Shown one piece after another: positions 36,824 through 45,942 of a DNA stretch of 64,000 bases; position 1 is the first letter of the stretch; the number at the start of each line of letters is the position of its first letter. The stretch lies in assembly GCA_965218865.1 (NCBI GenBank), contig CBDCME010000044.1, positions 25,682 through 89,681 on the forward strand. The letters are read 5' to 3'. The translations under genes and the position numbers were made by a program. The notes under the pieces are model-generated. The model did not search any database, was not told where the DNA came from, and saw only the letters and a program-made list of their open reading frames with translations. The stretch is from CBDCME01 sp965218865 (GTDB taxonomy: Bacteria > Pseudomonadota > Alphaproteobacteria > JAAXGF01).

Positions 36824-38903
36824 CAGGAACAATTTTTAGTCGCGGTTGAGGGTTCGGGATGAGTGGGATCGTGCTCGGTGCACGGGGTTCGGGGAGCCCC
36901 GAGCTTGCCTCGACGACGTCATGGGGACTGCTCGAAGCCACCGGACGGCGTTTTCGGATTCGACAGGCACACCGGTCCGCCCGCGCCGCTCGGCGGCACG
37001 TCCCGGTCCGGGGGAGAGGCGTGCTGTCTCAGGCGATGGGCGCGGTCATGATCGCGTCGAGGGCCTCCTGCGCCCGGGCGGCATAGTGCCGGTTGGCCTC
37101 GGGCAGATAACGGAAGCGTCCGTCGCAGCGCACGATGGCGATGGCCGCGTTGGTCAAGCAGGCGAGATTTCTGGGCAGGTGACGCACGTAGGCCCGGCAT
37201 CGGTCTTCGTCGTAGGTGAAGTCGCGCACGTAGTGCAGGCGGTTCTCGATATGCCAGTGGTTGCGCACCAGTTCGAGCAACTCCTCGGGTCCGGCGCGCT
37301 CTGCGCCGAGCGAGGTGAGGCTCCAGGTCACCTTGATGCTGCGCTTGCCGGTCTTGAGGATCTCGCGTTCGCGCTCGATGCGCATGGCCTGGCGTCGCCC
37401 GTGGAGGTTGGCGTAGCCGTCCCACTCGGCAGCGGAGAGGTCGACGACGGCGCAGCGTCGGCGCTCGATGCGGCCATGGCCCTTGTCGACGGTTTCGTGC
37501 CAGAGCGCATCGCTGAAGTCGATCGCCTTGAGGTCTTCGAAGATCATCTCCTGGTTGTCCTTGACCGCGCTCATCACGTAGTCGGCGCGACGCCCGAGCA
37601 GGCAGCGCGCGGTCTCGTGCTGAGCGTGCATCGCGTCCATGGTGACGATCCGGCCTGTGAGGTCGAGGCCGCTGGAGAGTTCGCGCACGGCCGGGATTTC
37701 GTTGCTCTTGCGGTCGACCTCGACCTGCCCGAGGACCACGCCGGTGTCGTGCTCGACCGCCGCCACCATCATCCTGCGCCCGTCTTCGGTCTGCTTCGAG
37801 GCGCCGCGCAGATCCTTTCCGTCCATGGCGACCGGCGCGTGCGCGCTGCCATGCTGGCCGGTCCACTGGCTAATCGCGTTGTCCAGGGTCTCTGGCGGCA
37901 GGGCGGTGAGGGTCTTGTGGAAGGTGGTGATCGCGGGCGGGGTGTAGCGCTGTTTGGAAGGGCTCCAGAACGCACCCACCGCCTCGAGCTGCTCCTGGGA
38001 GAGCAGGGCGGCGAACTGGGCGAACGCGTTCACCCCCCGGTATCCGGCAAGCCGGGCGGCGACGGCGATCACCAGAATGGTGTTGAGCGCATAGCGCTTG
38101 CCCCGGGCATGGCGGTACTCGGGCACCTCACCCAGACACTCGAACAGGCTGCGCAGCCGGGGCGCGGCCATCGGCTCGGTGTGCTGCTCGGCGTTCCAGT
38201 GTGCCGGCATCCCGGTACGGCTCAGCGCCTCGGGGGCGCCGTCTGTCAGTCCGAACACGAAGACCTCCTTGGGCTGACCGTGGTGGCGCCAGCGCGCTGC
38301 CCCTCCGGGCTCACGGGCAAAGCCCCGCGTCAGCCCCAGAGAGCGCCAGTTCGACGCGCGGTAGCAGGTGCCGGCAAATCGCGAGACGTCCACGAACGTC
38401 TCCGCCAGAAGAGCCGGATATCCGTGCACCGCCTGGATGTCCTCAGACAGCCGCCGCAGGCTCAGCCCCAGCACACGGGAGGCCAGGTTCGGCACTCGGC
38501 CAGGCGTCAGAATGACGAAGCGCGAGTTGTTGGCGATCAGATGCAGACGCCGGAACTGCTGCTCGGCCGACCACCCGATCCAGCGATCACGCGCGCCCAG
38601 CTTGAACGCGCCGGGCTGCCAGCCGATCAGTGCGAGCCAGGTCTCGCCATGCACCGCGACATGGCGCAGGCCCTTGCCGATGACGCCGTGGAACGCCAGG
38701 TAGTGGTGCTGCTCCACCAACCGGTCCCAGCGCCGGTGCTCCTGCGCGCCCCAGGTCGGACGCACCGTGACCGCGCGCAAATCAATGGACGAATCCGAGA
38801 CCGGCAGCGTCGCCATGACCGGCACACTGCCACACCGAGAATGAAATGGCCAGCGCCGCGATCACCTCACCCTGATCACTGGGCGGACAAAAAACTAGCC
38901 CTG
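36824..38903 (-). mobile_element. ISAs1-type element, copy C (2,080 bp)
   Basis: 10-bp target duplication GGCGTACGGC (36814-36823, 38904-38913). Intact. Confidence 0.93.
37029..38825 (-). CDS. ISAs1-family transposase with DruA domain, copy C
   Basis: 598 residues, intact; domain order as in copy A. Carries Lys in RSIKVTW, matching copy B rather than A and D. Confidence 0.9.
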   Translation of the reverse strand: MPVMATLPVSDSSIDLRAVTVRPTWGAQEHRRWDRLVEQHHYLAFHGVIGKGLRHVAVHGETWLALIGWQPGAFKLGARDRWIGWSAEQQFRRLHLIANNSRFVILTPGRVPNLASRVLGLSLRRLSEDIQAVHGYPALLAETFVDVSRFAGTCYRASNWRSLGLTRGFAREPGGAARWRHHGQPKEVFVFGLTDGAPEALSRTGMPAHWNAEQHTEPMAAPRLRSLFECLGEVPEYRHARGKRYALNTILVIAVAARLAGYRGVNAFAQFAALLSQEQLEAVGAFWSPSKQRYTPPAITTFHKTLTALPPETLDNAISQWTGQHGSAHAPVAMDGKDLRGASKQTEDGRRMMVAAVEHDTGVVLGQVEVDRKSNEIPAVRELSSGLDLTGRIVTMDAMHAQHETARCLLGRRADYVMSAVKDNQEMIFEDLKAIDFSDALWHETVDKGHGRIERRRCAVVDLSAAEWDGYANLHGRRQAMRIEREREILKTGKRSIKVTWSLTSLGAERAGPEELLELVRNHWHIENRLHYVRDFTYDEDRCRAYVRHLPRNLACLTNAAIAIVRCDGRFRYLPEANRHYAARAQEALDAIMTAPIA

Positions 38904-38922
38904 GGCGTACGGCCACTCTAAA

Positions 38923-39027
38923 CACGGGGACAGTTTACAGATTTTTGAATTAGTTGTGTTACTAACAACATTGCGAAGAGTGATATAGCATGTTCAGCTA
39001 GCTCTAAAATTCGTAAACTGTCCACGT
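38923..39027. repeat. short inverted-repeat element (CGGGGACAGTTTAC ends)
   Basis: CGGGGACAGTTTAC near 38925 and GTAAACTGTCCACG near 39013 enclose about 80 bp of AT-rich sequence between ISAs1 copy C and hemF. Similar ends occur at 25506-25699. Possibly a MITE or IS remnant. Confidence 0.4.
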
Positions 39028-39035
39028 ATTTGTAT

Positions 39036-39887
39036 TCACGGCCAGTGTACCTCCGGCGGGAGCGACATCAGGATTGCCTCGACGTTGCCGCCGGTCTTGA
39101 GGCCGAACTGGGTTCCGCGGTCGTAAAGCAAGTTGAACTCGACGTAACGTCCCCGGCGGACGAGTTGGTGTTGGCGCTGCTCGGGCGTCCAGGGCCGGTT
39201 CATGTGGCGCCGAACGAGCCGCGGATAGACTTCGAGGACAGCCAGGCCTACGGCCCGAACGAAAGCGAAATCGCGCTCCCAATCAGCGCTGGCCAGATCG
39301 TCGAAGAAAATGCCGCCGATGCCGCGCGCCTCGCCCCGATGAGGGAGAAAAAAATACTCGTCGGCCCAGTTCTTGTATGCCGCGTAGGCGTTGGCGCGGT
39401 AGCCGTCGCAGGCGGCCTTCAGGGCGGCATGAAATGTGGCCGTGTCGTCTTCGTCGGGAACCATCGGGGTGAGGTCGGCGCCACCGCCGAACCAGCGCTT
39501 CGCGGTGACGATGTAGCGGCAATTCATATGCACCGCCGGTACCAGCGGCGAACACATGTGCGCGACCAGGGAAATTCCGCCGGCCCAGAATCGCGGGTCG
39601 CTCTCGGTTCCCGGGACGCGTCCGCGCATGCCCTCGGAGAATTCGCCGAACACCGTCGAGACGTTGACGCCGACCTTTTCGAAGACGCGGCCGTGCATCA
39701 GGGACATGACGCCTCCGCCGCCGCCCGGACGGGCCCATTCGGTGCGCTGGAAACGTCCAGCCGGCCGGCCGCCCCCATCCGCGACCTCATCCTCGAGGTT
39801 TTCGAACTCGGCGCAGATTCGATCGCGCAGCTCCACGAACCAGTCGCGCGCCCGATCTTGTTGCTGGTTCGCGATCGCCTCGATCAT
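39036..39887 (-). CDS. hemF: oxygen-dependent coproporphyrinogen III oxidase
   Basis: 283 residues. Converts coproporphyrinogen III to protoporphyrinogen IX using O2 in haem synthesis. Family blocks are clear: GVNVSTVFGEF, RFWAGGISLVAHM, VHMNCRYIVTAKRWFGGGAD, GIGGIFFDDL and YVEFNLLYDRGTQFGLKTGG, the last near the C-terminus. ATG 39887 overlaps the trmL stop (ATGA), indicating a trmL-hemF operon, an arrangement common in alphaproteobacteria. Confidence 0.96.
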   Translation of the reverse strand: MIEAIANQQQDRARDWFVELRDRICAEFENLEDEVADGGGRPAGRFQRTEWARPGGGGGVMSLMHGRVFEKVGVNVSTVFGEFSEGMRGRVPGTESDPRFWAGGISLVAHMCSPLVPAVHMNCRYIVTAKRWFGGGADLTPMVPDEDDTATFHAALKAACDGYRANAYAAYKNWADEYFFLPHRGEARGIGGIFFDDLASADWERDFAFVRAVGLAVLEVYPRLVRRHMNRPWTPEQRQHQLVRRGRYVEFNLLYDRGTQFGLKTGGNVEAILMSLPPEVHWP

Positions 39888-40396
39888 TCGACCTTTCCGG
39901 GTTGGCGAGAATGGCTGGTCGGAGATTCCGCGTCGGTGGCGAAACCGCCGGTCTGGCGAAGCCCCTCGCCCAGGATCATGGCGGCGGCGATGGCCACGTT
40001 GAGGGACCGCCTTCCCGGCACAATCGGAATCCTGACGCGGGCGTCCACAACGGCGTGGACCACGGCCGGAACGCCGGCCCCTTCCCGTCCGAGTAAAAGA
40101 GTGTCGCCCGGAAGAAAGGCAAAGCGGATATACGGCGTCGGTGCCTTGGTGGTCAACAGGACGAGACGGCCGGCCGCCGGATCGCCCGTCCGCGCGCGCC
40201 GGAAAGCAGCCCACGAGCGGTGCCGGGTAATCACGGCATGGGCGAGGTAATCGAGGCCGGCACGCTGGAAACGTTTGTCGCTGAGCACGAAGCCGCACGG
40301 TTCGATGATGTCGGTGGGGACCGACAGGCATGCCGCCAAACGCAGGATGGTGCCCGTGTTCTGGGAAATATCCGGCTCGAAGAGCGCCAGTCGCAT
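39884..40396 (-). CDS. trmL: tRNA (cytidine/uridine-34 2'-O)-methyltransferase TrmL
   Basis: 170 residues of SPOUT fold. It starts MRLALFEPDISQNTGTILRL, has LLLGREGAGVP (knot motif) and RIPIVPGRRSLNVAIAAAM (SAM-binding trefoil knot). It methylates the wobble ribose of certain tRNA-Leu species. First gene of a two-gene operon with hemF, divergent from petABC across a 198-bp intergenic region that probably holds both promoters. Confidence 0.95.
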   Translation of the reverse strand: MRLALFEPDISQNTGTILRLAACLSVPTDIIEPCGFVLSDKRFQRAGLDYLAHAVITRHRSWAAFRRARTGDPAAGRLVLLTTKAPTPYIRFAFLPGDTLLLGREGAGVPAVVHAVVDARVRIPIVPGRRSLNVAIAAAMILGEGLRQTGGFATDAESPTSHSRQPGKVE

Positions 40397-40594
40397 GTCC
40401 CCGCCACCAACCGCCGATTCGTCAATTCGCGATCACTGTTTGCAAGCCAAAAAAATTCGGTTATACCCGTGACCTAAACAAACGAAAATTACAAGCGGTG
40501 TCGCGGGCGGAGCCCGCTTCGGCGGTGCCGTTGCGGGGAACGGGCACCTTGCTCTTCCGAAATCGGGGAGCGGGGGCCGAGGAGAGAACCAAGC

Positions 40595-41152
40595 ATGGCG
40601 AAAGCGCTGGCGGTCGAGGCGAAGTCCGAACAAGAGGGCGGCGAAACGCGTCGTGACTTCTTGTTGCTGGCGACCGGCGCGGTGGGCGCGCTCGGCGCGC
40701 TCGCGAGCGTCTGGCCCCTCATCGACAACATGAACCCCTCGGCCGATGTCCTGGCGCTTTCGTCGACCGAAGTCGACCTGTCGCCGATCGAGGAAGGACA
40801 AAGCATCACCGTGGTCTGGCGCGGCAAACCCGTATTCGTGCGTCACCGTAACGAAGATGAAATCGCCGCCGCCAGGGACGTCGAGGTCGGGTCATTGCGC
40901 GATCCGGTGGCCGACGACGAGCGCGTTCAACGCCCGGAATGGCTGATTCTCGTCGGCGTCTGTACCCATCTCGGGTGCATTCCCCTGGGCCAGAAAAGAG
41001 GCGATCCGCGCGGTGAATGGGGGGGCTGGTTCTGTCCTTGTCATGGCTCCCACTACGATACCTCCGGGCGCGTTCGGAAGGGACCCGCGCCGAAGAATCT
41101 GGCGGTTCCCGACTACGTCTTTTTCGAAGACGAGAAGGTCAAGATCGGCTAG
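40595..41152 (+). CDS. petA: ubiquinol-cytochrome c reductase iron-sulphur (Rieske) subunit
   Basis: 185 residues. A twin-arginine-like start (ETRRDFLLLATGAVGAL) anchors the protein in the membrane with the cluster domain on the periplasmic side. The [2Fe-2S] ligands are intact: CTHLGCIP and CPCHGSHYD. It transfers electrons from ubiquinol to cytochrome c1 in complex III. First gene of petABC; 24 bp precede petB. Confidence 0.97.
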   Translation: MAKALAVEAKSEQEGGETRRDFLLLATGAVGALGALASVWPLIDNMNPSADVLALSSTEVDLSPIEEGQSITVVWRGKPVFVRHRNEDEIAAARDVEVGSLRDPVADDERVQRPEWLILVGVCTHLGCIPLGQKRGDPRGEWGGWFCPCHGSHYDTSGRVRKGPAPKNLAVPDYVFFEDEKVKIG

Positions 41153-41176
41153 CCGCGACCTTAGGATGATCTCGCC

Positions 41177-42406
41177 ATGACCGCCCCGAGCAACAAGATC
41201 CTGCAGTGGATCGAACACCGGCTGCCGATTTTTGGATTCATCCACAACCAGCTGATCGATTATCCGACTCCCCGCAACTTGAACTACTGGTGGAATTTCG
41301 GCTCGCTCGCCGGGATCGCCCTGATGATCCAGATCATCACCGGCATCGTCCTGGCGATGCACTACACGCCCCACGCCGACTTCGCCTTCGACAGCGTCGA
41401 GCACATCATGCGCGACGTCAATTACGGCTGGCTCCTACGTTATGTCCACTCCAACGGCGCCTCGATGTTCTTCCTCGTGGTTTTCATCCACATCTTCCGC
41501 GGTCTCTATTACGGCTCCTACAAGGCGCCGCGCGAAATTCTCTGGTGGCTGGGGCTGATCCTGTTGCTCTTGATGATGGCGACCGCCTTCATGGGCTACG
41601 TCCTGCCGTGGGGCCAGATGAGTTTCTGGGGCGCCACCGTCATCACCAATCTGTTCTCCGCCGTGCCCGTCGTGGGCGAGGCCATCGTCTCTTGGCTGTG
41701 GGGCGGATTCACGGTCGACAATCCGACTCTCAACCGCTTCTTCAGCCTGCATTACCTTTTGCCGTTCGTGATCGTGGGCGCCGTCTTCGTCCATCTCTGG
41801 GCCTTGCACGTCCACCACTCCAACAATCCTCTCGGCATCGACATCAAGGGACCGCAGGACACGATCCCCTTCCATCCCTATTACACGATCAAGGATTTGT
41901 TCGGACTGGGGGTATTCCTGCTCCTGTTCGCGTATTTCGTCTTCTTCGAACCCAACGCCCTGGGCCATCCGGACAACTACATCCCGGCAAATCCCCTGGC
42001 GACCCCGCCGCACATCGTCCCGGAGTGGTATTTTCTTCCCTTCTACGCGATCCTCCGGGCGATCCCCGACAAGCTGTTGGGCGTGATCGCGATGTTCGCC
42101 TCGATCCTGATCCTGTTCGCGCTCCCCTGGCTGGACACCTCGCGGGTGCGTTCGGCGATGTTTCGGCCGATTTATAAACAGCTTTTCTGGCTCTTCCTGA
42201 TCGACACCGTGATCCTCGGTTACATCGGGGGCAAACCGCCGGAGGGCGCGTACATCATCGTCGGCCGTTTGGCGACAGCTTATTATTTCGCCCACTTCCT
42301 CATCTTCATGCCGTTGATCGGCCTATTGGAACGACCACGGGAGGTCCCCGAGAGCATCGCCACGTCGGTGCTGGGAGAGGGCGGCACGGGAGTTGGGGAA
42401 AAATGA
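41177..42406 (+). CDS. petB: cytochrome b of the bc1 complex
   Basis: 409 residues, about eight transmembrane helices. Haem-binding histidines occur in GWLLRYVHSNGAS, VFIHIFRGLYYGSY, LHYLLPFVIVG and WALHVHHSNNP. The Qo-site PEWY motif is present (VPEWYFLPFYAILR). It oxidises ubiquinol and carries electrons across the membrane. Its stop overlaps the petC start (ATGA). Confidence 0.97.
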   Translation: MTAPSNKILQWIEHRLPIFGFIHNQLIDYPTPRNLNYWWNFGSLAGIALMIQIITGIVLAMHYTPHADFAFDSVEHIMRDVNYGWLLRYVHSNGASMFFLVVFIHIFRGLYYGSYKAPREILWWLGLILLLLMMATAFMGYVLPWGQMSFWGATVITNLFSAVPVVGEAIVSWLWGGFTVDNPTLNRFFSLHYLLPFVIVGAVFVHLWALHVHHSNNPLGIDIKGPQDTIPFHPYYTIKDLFGLGVFLLLFAYFVFFEPNALGHPDNYIPANPLATPPHIVPEWYFLPFYAILRAIPDKLLGVIAMFASILILFALPWLDTSRVRSAMFRPIYKQLFWLFLIDTVILGYIGGKPPEGAYIIVGRLATAYYFAHFLIFMPLIGLLERPREVPESIATSVLGEGGTGVGEK

Positions 42407-43167
42407 TCGTGGTTCTCCGTTTGCTGGTGATCGCGGCCTTGGGGCTGAGCGTCGCGCCGGCGGTGGCCTCGGAGGGGGGCGGCGCGCTGCCGTCACAATC
42501 GTGGTCATTCTCCGGAATGTTCGGCAGCTTCGACCGGGCCACGCTCAGGCGCGGCCTTGAAGTGTACCGCGGTGTCTGCGCCAATTGTCACAGCCTAAAA
42601 TACGTCGCCTTCCGCAGTCTGATCGACATCGGTCTGGGCGAGGACGAAGCCACGGCCATCGCCAGCGAATATGAAGTGACCGATGGCCCCGACGACGAGG
42701 GTGATATGTTCGATCGCGAGGCCCGACTATCGGACCGCTTTCCGCCGCCGTTCCCCAACGATAACGCGGCACGCGCGGCAAATGGCGGTGCCCTACCGCC
42801 GGATCTTTCCTTGATCACCAAGTCACGGTTCAAGGGGCCCGACTATGTTTTCGCGATCCTGACCGGCTACGAGCAGAAGCAACCGGCGGAGATCGAGATC
42901 CCCGACGGGATGCATTACAACCCCTATTTTCATGGTGGGCTGATCGGCATGCCACAGCCTCTCTACGGGGATGACGTCGAATTCGACGACGGCACCGAGG
43001 CCACCGTGGCTCAGATGGCGGAGGACGTCGTGATCTTTCTCCACTGGGCGGCGGAGCCGTCCCTGGAGGCACGCAAGAGCATCGGCCTCAAGGCCTTTCT
43101 ATTCCTTCTGGTCCTCACCGCCCTACTCCTCGCTTCCAAGCGACAGATCTGGTCCCGGCTCCATTAG
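42403..43167 (+). CDS. petC: cytochrome c1
   Basis: 254 residues with a signal peptide (LLVIAALGLSVAPAVA). Covalent haem motif CANCH; axial methionine in LIGMPQPLYGDD; C-terminal anchor (LKAFLFLLVLTALLLASK). It accepts electrons from the Rieske protein and passes them to soluble cytochrome c. Translationally coupled to petB. Confidence 0.97.
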   Translation: MIVVLRLLVIAALGLSVAPAVASEGGGALPSQSWSFSGMFGSFDRATLRRGLEVYRGVCANCHSLKYVAFRSLIDIGLGEDEATAIASEYEVTDGPDDEGDMFDREARLSDRFPPPFPNDNAARAANGGALPPDLSLITKSRFKGPDYVFAILTGYEQKQPAEIEIPDGMHYNPYFHGGLIGMPQPLYGDDVEFDDGTEATVAQMAEDVVIFLHWAAEPSLEARKSIGLKAFLFLLVLTALLLASKRQIWSRLH

Positions 43168-43241
43168 AACACGGGTCCGTCACGGGTCCGTCACGGGGCG
43201 GGAGCGTTACGACGGCCGGCGCGATAAATCCGAACCGGCTC

Positions 43242-44102
43242 TTGGCCGTCATCGGCGGCAGCGGACTCTCGGCCATCGAGGGCCTCGACGACAGCCGTTG
43301 GGTAAAGGTGAAATCCCCCTTCGGCGAGCCATCGGACGCGTTCCTGCGCGGCAAGCTCGCGGGACAGCCGATCATCTTTCTGCCGCGCCACGGCCGCGGC
43401 CACACGATCGGGCCGAGCCAGATCAACTACCGCGCCAACATCGACGCCTTGAAACGGCTGGGTGTCACCGACATCGTCTCGGCCAGCGCCGTCGGCGCCC
43501 TGAAGGAGGAATTCCGGCCCGGAACCTTCCTCGTCGTCGATCAATTCATCGACCGGACGGTGGCCCGGGCCGGGTCGTTCTTCGGGACCGGCGTTGTCGC
43601 CCACGTCTCGCTGGCCCGCCCCGTCTGCGGCGGTCTCGGCACCGCCCTGGCCACCGCGGCGGGGGATGCCGGGATCGAAATCGTCCGCCGGGGAACCTAC
43701 GTCGCCATCGAGGGACCTCAATTCTCGACGGTCGCCGAATCCAATCTCTACCGCGCCTGGGGCGGCGATGTGATCGGAATGACCAACATGCCCGAGGCAA
43801 GGCTCGCCCGCGAGGCCGAAATGTGCTACGCCACCATGGCCATGGTGACGGATTATGATTGTTGGCATCCGGACCACGAGTCGGTAACCGTGGCGGCGGT
43901 TCTCGAGGTGCTGCGGGACAACGCCGACAAGGCCCGCGCGGTGATCAAACTTGCCGCGCCCCGCGTATCGGAACGGGAAAGTCCGTGCCCCGAGGGTTGT
44001 CAAACGGCCCTTGACGCGGCCTTGATCACGGCACCGAAGGCCCGCGACAGGCACCTGGTCGAACGCCTCGACGCCGTCGCCGGACGGGTCTTGAAGTCCT
44101 GA
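43242..44102 (+). CDS. mtnP: S-methyl-5'-thioadenosine phosphorylase
   Basis: 286 residues. Cleaves methylthioadenosine to adenine and methylthioribose-1-phosphate. Family blocks: VIGGSGLS, LPRHGRGHTIGPSQINYRAN, EGPQFSTVAESNLYR, IGMTNMPEARLAREAEMCYA. The first canonical start in frame is TTG 43242, only a few codons before VIGGSG, so the true start may be non-standard or the 5' end slightly damaged (a CGGGTCCGTCA duplication lies just upstream). The adenine product feeds apt and the sugar feeds mtnA, both downstream. Confidence 0.92.
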   Translation: MAVIGGSGLSAIEGLDDSRWVKVKSPFGEPSDAFLRGKLAGQPIIFLPRHGRGHTIGPSQINYRANIDALKRLGVTDIVSASAVGALKEEFRPGTFLVVDQFIDRTVARAGSFFGTGVVAHVSLARPVCGGLGTALATAAGDAGIEIVRRGTYVAIEGPQFSTVAESNLYRAWGGDVIGMTNMPEARLAREAEMCYATMAMVTDYDCWHPDHESVTVAAVLEVLRDNADKARAVIKLAAPRVSERESPCPEGCQTALDAALITAPKARDRHLVERLDAVAGRVLKS

Positions 44103-44594
44103 TCGGGCAGGGCCCGTTCCGGCCCGCGCGGCCGAGATTAAGGATTCCGGTGTGACGATCAAGTCCATGATCCGCACGATTCCGAACTTTCCCCGCAGCG
44201 GCGTGATGTTTCGCGATATCACGAGTCTGTTGAAGGACGCCAAGGGTTTCCGGATCGCGATCCATGAATTCGTCAACCATTATACGGGTACGCCGATCGA
44301 CAAGGTCGTCGGCGTCGAGGCCCGGGGTTTCATTCTTGGTCCCGTCATCGCCTACGCCCTGGGGGCCGGGTTCGTCCCGGTGCGCAAGCAAGGGAAGTTG
44401 CCGGGCAAAACGATCGACCACCAGTACGCCCTTGAGTACGGAATCGATACGGTCGAGATCCATAGCGGCGACATCGAGACAGACGATAAGATTTTGCTGG
44501 TCGACGATCTGCTCGCGACCGGAGGCACCGCCGAGGCGGCCATCCGCCTGGTAGAAAAATCCGGCGGCGCCATACACGAATGTTGTTTTTTGGT

Positions 44595-45623
44595 GGCTCA
44601 ATTCGCAAAACGTAGGCGCGGTTTGCCCATCGCCGCCTCAAGGCAGGCTCTGGGCGATGGCTGATCGCCGAGTTCGATGAGATGGAACCACCTCAGATAG
44701 CTGTCCAGATACTTGGTGGCGATTCCGCGGAGGCCGCGCAGGAAGCCCTTGATCTGGCTGTGGCGGCTATTGACCGTCTGGATGTGCAGCGCGCCCCGGA
44801 CCCGCTCGCCAGCAGAAGCGTTGATGCTCTCGTGAGGGATGTCGAGTGCCGCCGCGACGGACGGATAGCAGCGGTTGGCGTCGGAGACGAGCAGCGCATC
44901 CGGCGCGACGACCGGCTCCAGCACCTCCTTCACGTCGTCTGCGTTCAACGCGGGCAGGGTATGGCTGAGGGTCTCGCCCGCACGGTCGGCGGCGACCAGG
45001 ATCGGCACCTGCTCGCGCGAGAGGCCGCGTTTGCGGGCCTTGCCGCCGCGCCGGCGCGGCTTGCGGTCCAGCTTCCGCTCCCCCTTGCGGCTCTCCAGAA
45101 CGAAGGTCTCGTCAGCCTCGACGATCCCGGCAAGCCGATCCGGCGCCTGGCGCACCGCCGCCAGAAAGCGGTGTCGCCAGCGATGCGCCGTGCTCGGCGC
45201 AATCCCGCAGCGCTCTACAGCCTCTTTGATCGTCTCGCCTTCGGCAAGCGAGGCGCCAAAGGCAAGCCAGCGCTCCTTATGGTGCAGACCCGACAGCGCT
45301 GTGCCGGTCAGCGCACCGAACGTCTTCCGGCAGTCCTTGCACCGGAAACGGCGAAGACCGCGCGCCTTGCCCCGCGACACCGCACCGCCGGCGCCGCAAT
45401 GCGGACAGCGCCGCTCGTCATCCACGCCCAGCTCGATCGCCGCCAGCGAGGCCGCGCCCTCCGGCGGGTCCAACAGCACCGCCGCGACCTCCATGCGCTA
45501 CGCCGCCGTCAACTCATCAACACGCGAGAACCAATCCCGAAACCGCTCGTGATCCATCTGTCTGACCTCCTAGGCGAATCCGGAAAGATTCTATCACGAT
45601 GCCTACGATTCACGAATTGAGCC
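44595..45623 (-). mobile_element. IS1595-family insertion sequence in apt (1,029 bp)
   Basis: Imperfect terminal repeats starting GGCTCAATTCG and an 8-bp target duplication TTTTTGGT (44587-44594, 45624-45631). A decayed relative is at 30960-31931. Confidence 0.93.
44598..45557 (-). pseudogene. IS1595-family transposase with an early amber codon
   Basis: The family start is ATG 45557 (MDHERFRDWFSRVDELTAA), followed by an in-frame TAG where a glutamine codon (CAG) is expected, then MEVAAVLLDPPEGAASL onward (restart ATG 45494). The rest is intact: zinc ribbon CPHCGAGG ... CKDC, GIVEADETFVLESRK, APDALLVSDANRCYP and HIQTVNSRHSQIKGFLRGLR. The protein from the internal start keeps the zinc ribbon and DDE domain, so activity cannot be excluded. 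Confidence 0.85.
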
Positions 45624-45717
45624 TTTTTGGTTGACCTGCCCGACCTGGGGGGACGACAACGCCTCGAACTCCTGGGGTACACGGTGTTCTCCCTGTGCTC
45701 GTTCGAGGATGAATAGA

Positions 45718-45853
45718 GGCTGTTCGAAAAAGCGCGTCCGCGCATGTTTTGCGTCTGGTCCGGCCCTCTCCCCCTCCCGGCCACCCACGAGAGTATGCTG
45801 ATATGGGTGGCCGGGAGGGGGAGAGGGCCGGTGCCGCGAGTCTTCGAACAGAC
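45718..45853 (+). repeat. long-hairpin repeat, copy R4
   Basis: Same orientation as R1. A particularly long stem: CCGGCCCTCTCCCCCTCCCG pairs with CGGGAGGGGGAGAGGGCCGG. It lies right behind the apt stop and before mtnA. Confidence 0.88.
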
Positions 45854-45942
45854 ACGTAGAGGCCGGGGACCCGATCTCCGGGCGCTCGGCGCGGGGGCGA
45901 ACTGAAACCGAGATCTCCGAGCGACAGCCACCGCGGGCGGAG

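Larger units (their letters stand above)
44152..45716 (+). pseudogene. apt: adenine phosphoribosyltransferase, interrupted by IS1595
   Basis: GTG 44152 (after AAGGA) starts IKSMIRTIPNFPRSGVMFRD. The PRPP-binding loop VLLVDDLLATGGT-type block (ILLVDDLLATGGTAEAAI) is present. At CCFLV the coding sequence is broken by IS1595 at 44595-45623 with an 8-bp duplication TTTTTGGT. After the element it continues, in frame, as DLPDLGGRQRLELLGYTVFS to a TAG at 45714-45716. Removing the IS and one duplication restores a full-length enzyme of about 178 residues. As it stands, the product lacks the last ~30 residues and carries IS-encoded ones. Confidence 0.93.
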
